From Chthonomonas sp. UBA1950 (GTDB taxonomy: Bacteria; Armatimonadota; Fimbriimonadia; Fimbriimonadales; Fimbriimonadaceae): DNA of 64,000 bases. The notes under the pieces are model-generated. The model saw only the letters and a list, made by a program, of their open reading frames with translations, had not been told where the DNA came from and did no database searches. The stretch is taken from assembly GCA_002336105.1 (NCBI GenBank), contig DDEQ01000034.1, forward strand, positions 12,492-76,491, given 5' to 3'. The position numbers were made by a program, and so were the translations under genes. This document shows, piece by piece, positions 63,980 to 64,000 of this stretch. Positions within the stretch are counted from its first letter, which is position 1; every line of letters begins with the position of its first letter.

Positions 63980-64000
63980 CCGTCAACCAAAACAGTAAGC

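Noticed and set aside
1..64000. CRISPR arrays, transposases, prophage genes, rRNA
   Set aside because: No regular repeat spacing, IS-like ends, phage structural genes or rRNA segments were found.

Overview
The window looks like chromosomal DNA of a diderm, flagellated bacterium, most likely of the Armatimonadota (Fimbriimonadia-like). Reasons: two type II prepilin-like proteins with the N-terminal signature FTLIELLVVIAIIAILAAI followed by FPVFAQAK and a C-terminal H-x9-DG motif, a PEP-CTERM protein, a lipoprotein N-acyltransferase (Lnt), outer-membrane-type small barrels, FlgE and FlhA, and near-balanced base composition. The phylum call is inference. I see no insertion sequence, phage, CRISPR array or rRNA. 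Gene density is very high; no gene-free stretch exceeds 300 bases.

Layout. 1-358: 3' end of flgE. 430-6058: a Gfo/Idh oxidoreductase and isochorismatase-like pair, two small paralogous barrel proteins, a VOC-like protein, creatininase and a lipoprotein glycosidase-like protein. 6129-7022: prepilin-like protein. 7279-8597: infC-rpmI-rplT translation operon with an ATT start and an infC/rpmI overlap. 8881-12638: queC, small proteins, a 604-residue orphan and rpsT. 12699-15266: trpE with two FKBP isomerases. 15319-24610: secreted protein, SGD-repeat protein, xerD, GT39 glycosyltransferase, parvulin, orphan, histidine phosphatase, lnt and an S10 carboxypeptidase. 24674-29470: RidA, a 'quinate 5-dehydrogenase'-type protein and an acyl-ACP-reductase-like protein, then nrnA-truB-DUF2752. 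29454-34357: phosphodiesterase, GH13 and an aldehyde dehydrogenase. 34403-38490: flhA, TPR protein, serA and tRNA-Leu(CAA). 38497-44046: orphans, DUF4349 lipoprotein, zinc-ribbon protein, PEP-CTERM protein, DUF1854 and an aldo/keto reductase. 44113-47810: ArsR-ClC-DUF2156 operon and a beta carbonic anhydrase. 47924-58970: DUF5995, rmuC, a J-like protein, GH29, pruA, HAD, M48, an ABC exporter and a receiver-like protein. 59171-63979: eno, a propeller-phosphoesterase and a frameshifted prepilin.

How genes work together. Most loci are short housekeeping operons: translation (infC-rpmI-rplT, rpsT, truB, tRNA-Leu), amino-acid metabolism (trpE, serA, pruA), envelope maturation (Lnt, parvulin, GT39, DUF2156) and motility. 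A recurrent signal runs through the window: at least 17 genes, mostly first in their operon, have a TANNNT box ending 5-10 nt before the start codon and usually no Shine-Dalgarno sequence, which predicts widespread leaderless transcription. Genes with a good Shine-Dalgarno sequence carry the -10-like box further upstream.

The most unusual items are this leaderless signature, the 134-nt out-of-frame infC/rpmI overlap, the paired AAR-like and 'quinate 5-dehydrogenase'-type genes, an ABC exporter with a ~100-residue extracytoplasmic insertion, a receiver-like protein with Glu and Arg in place of the usual Asp and Lys, a frameshifted prepilin whose ribosome binding site sits in a hairpin, and several orphan proteins.
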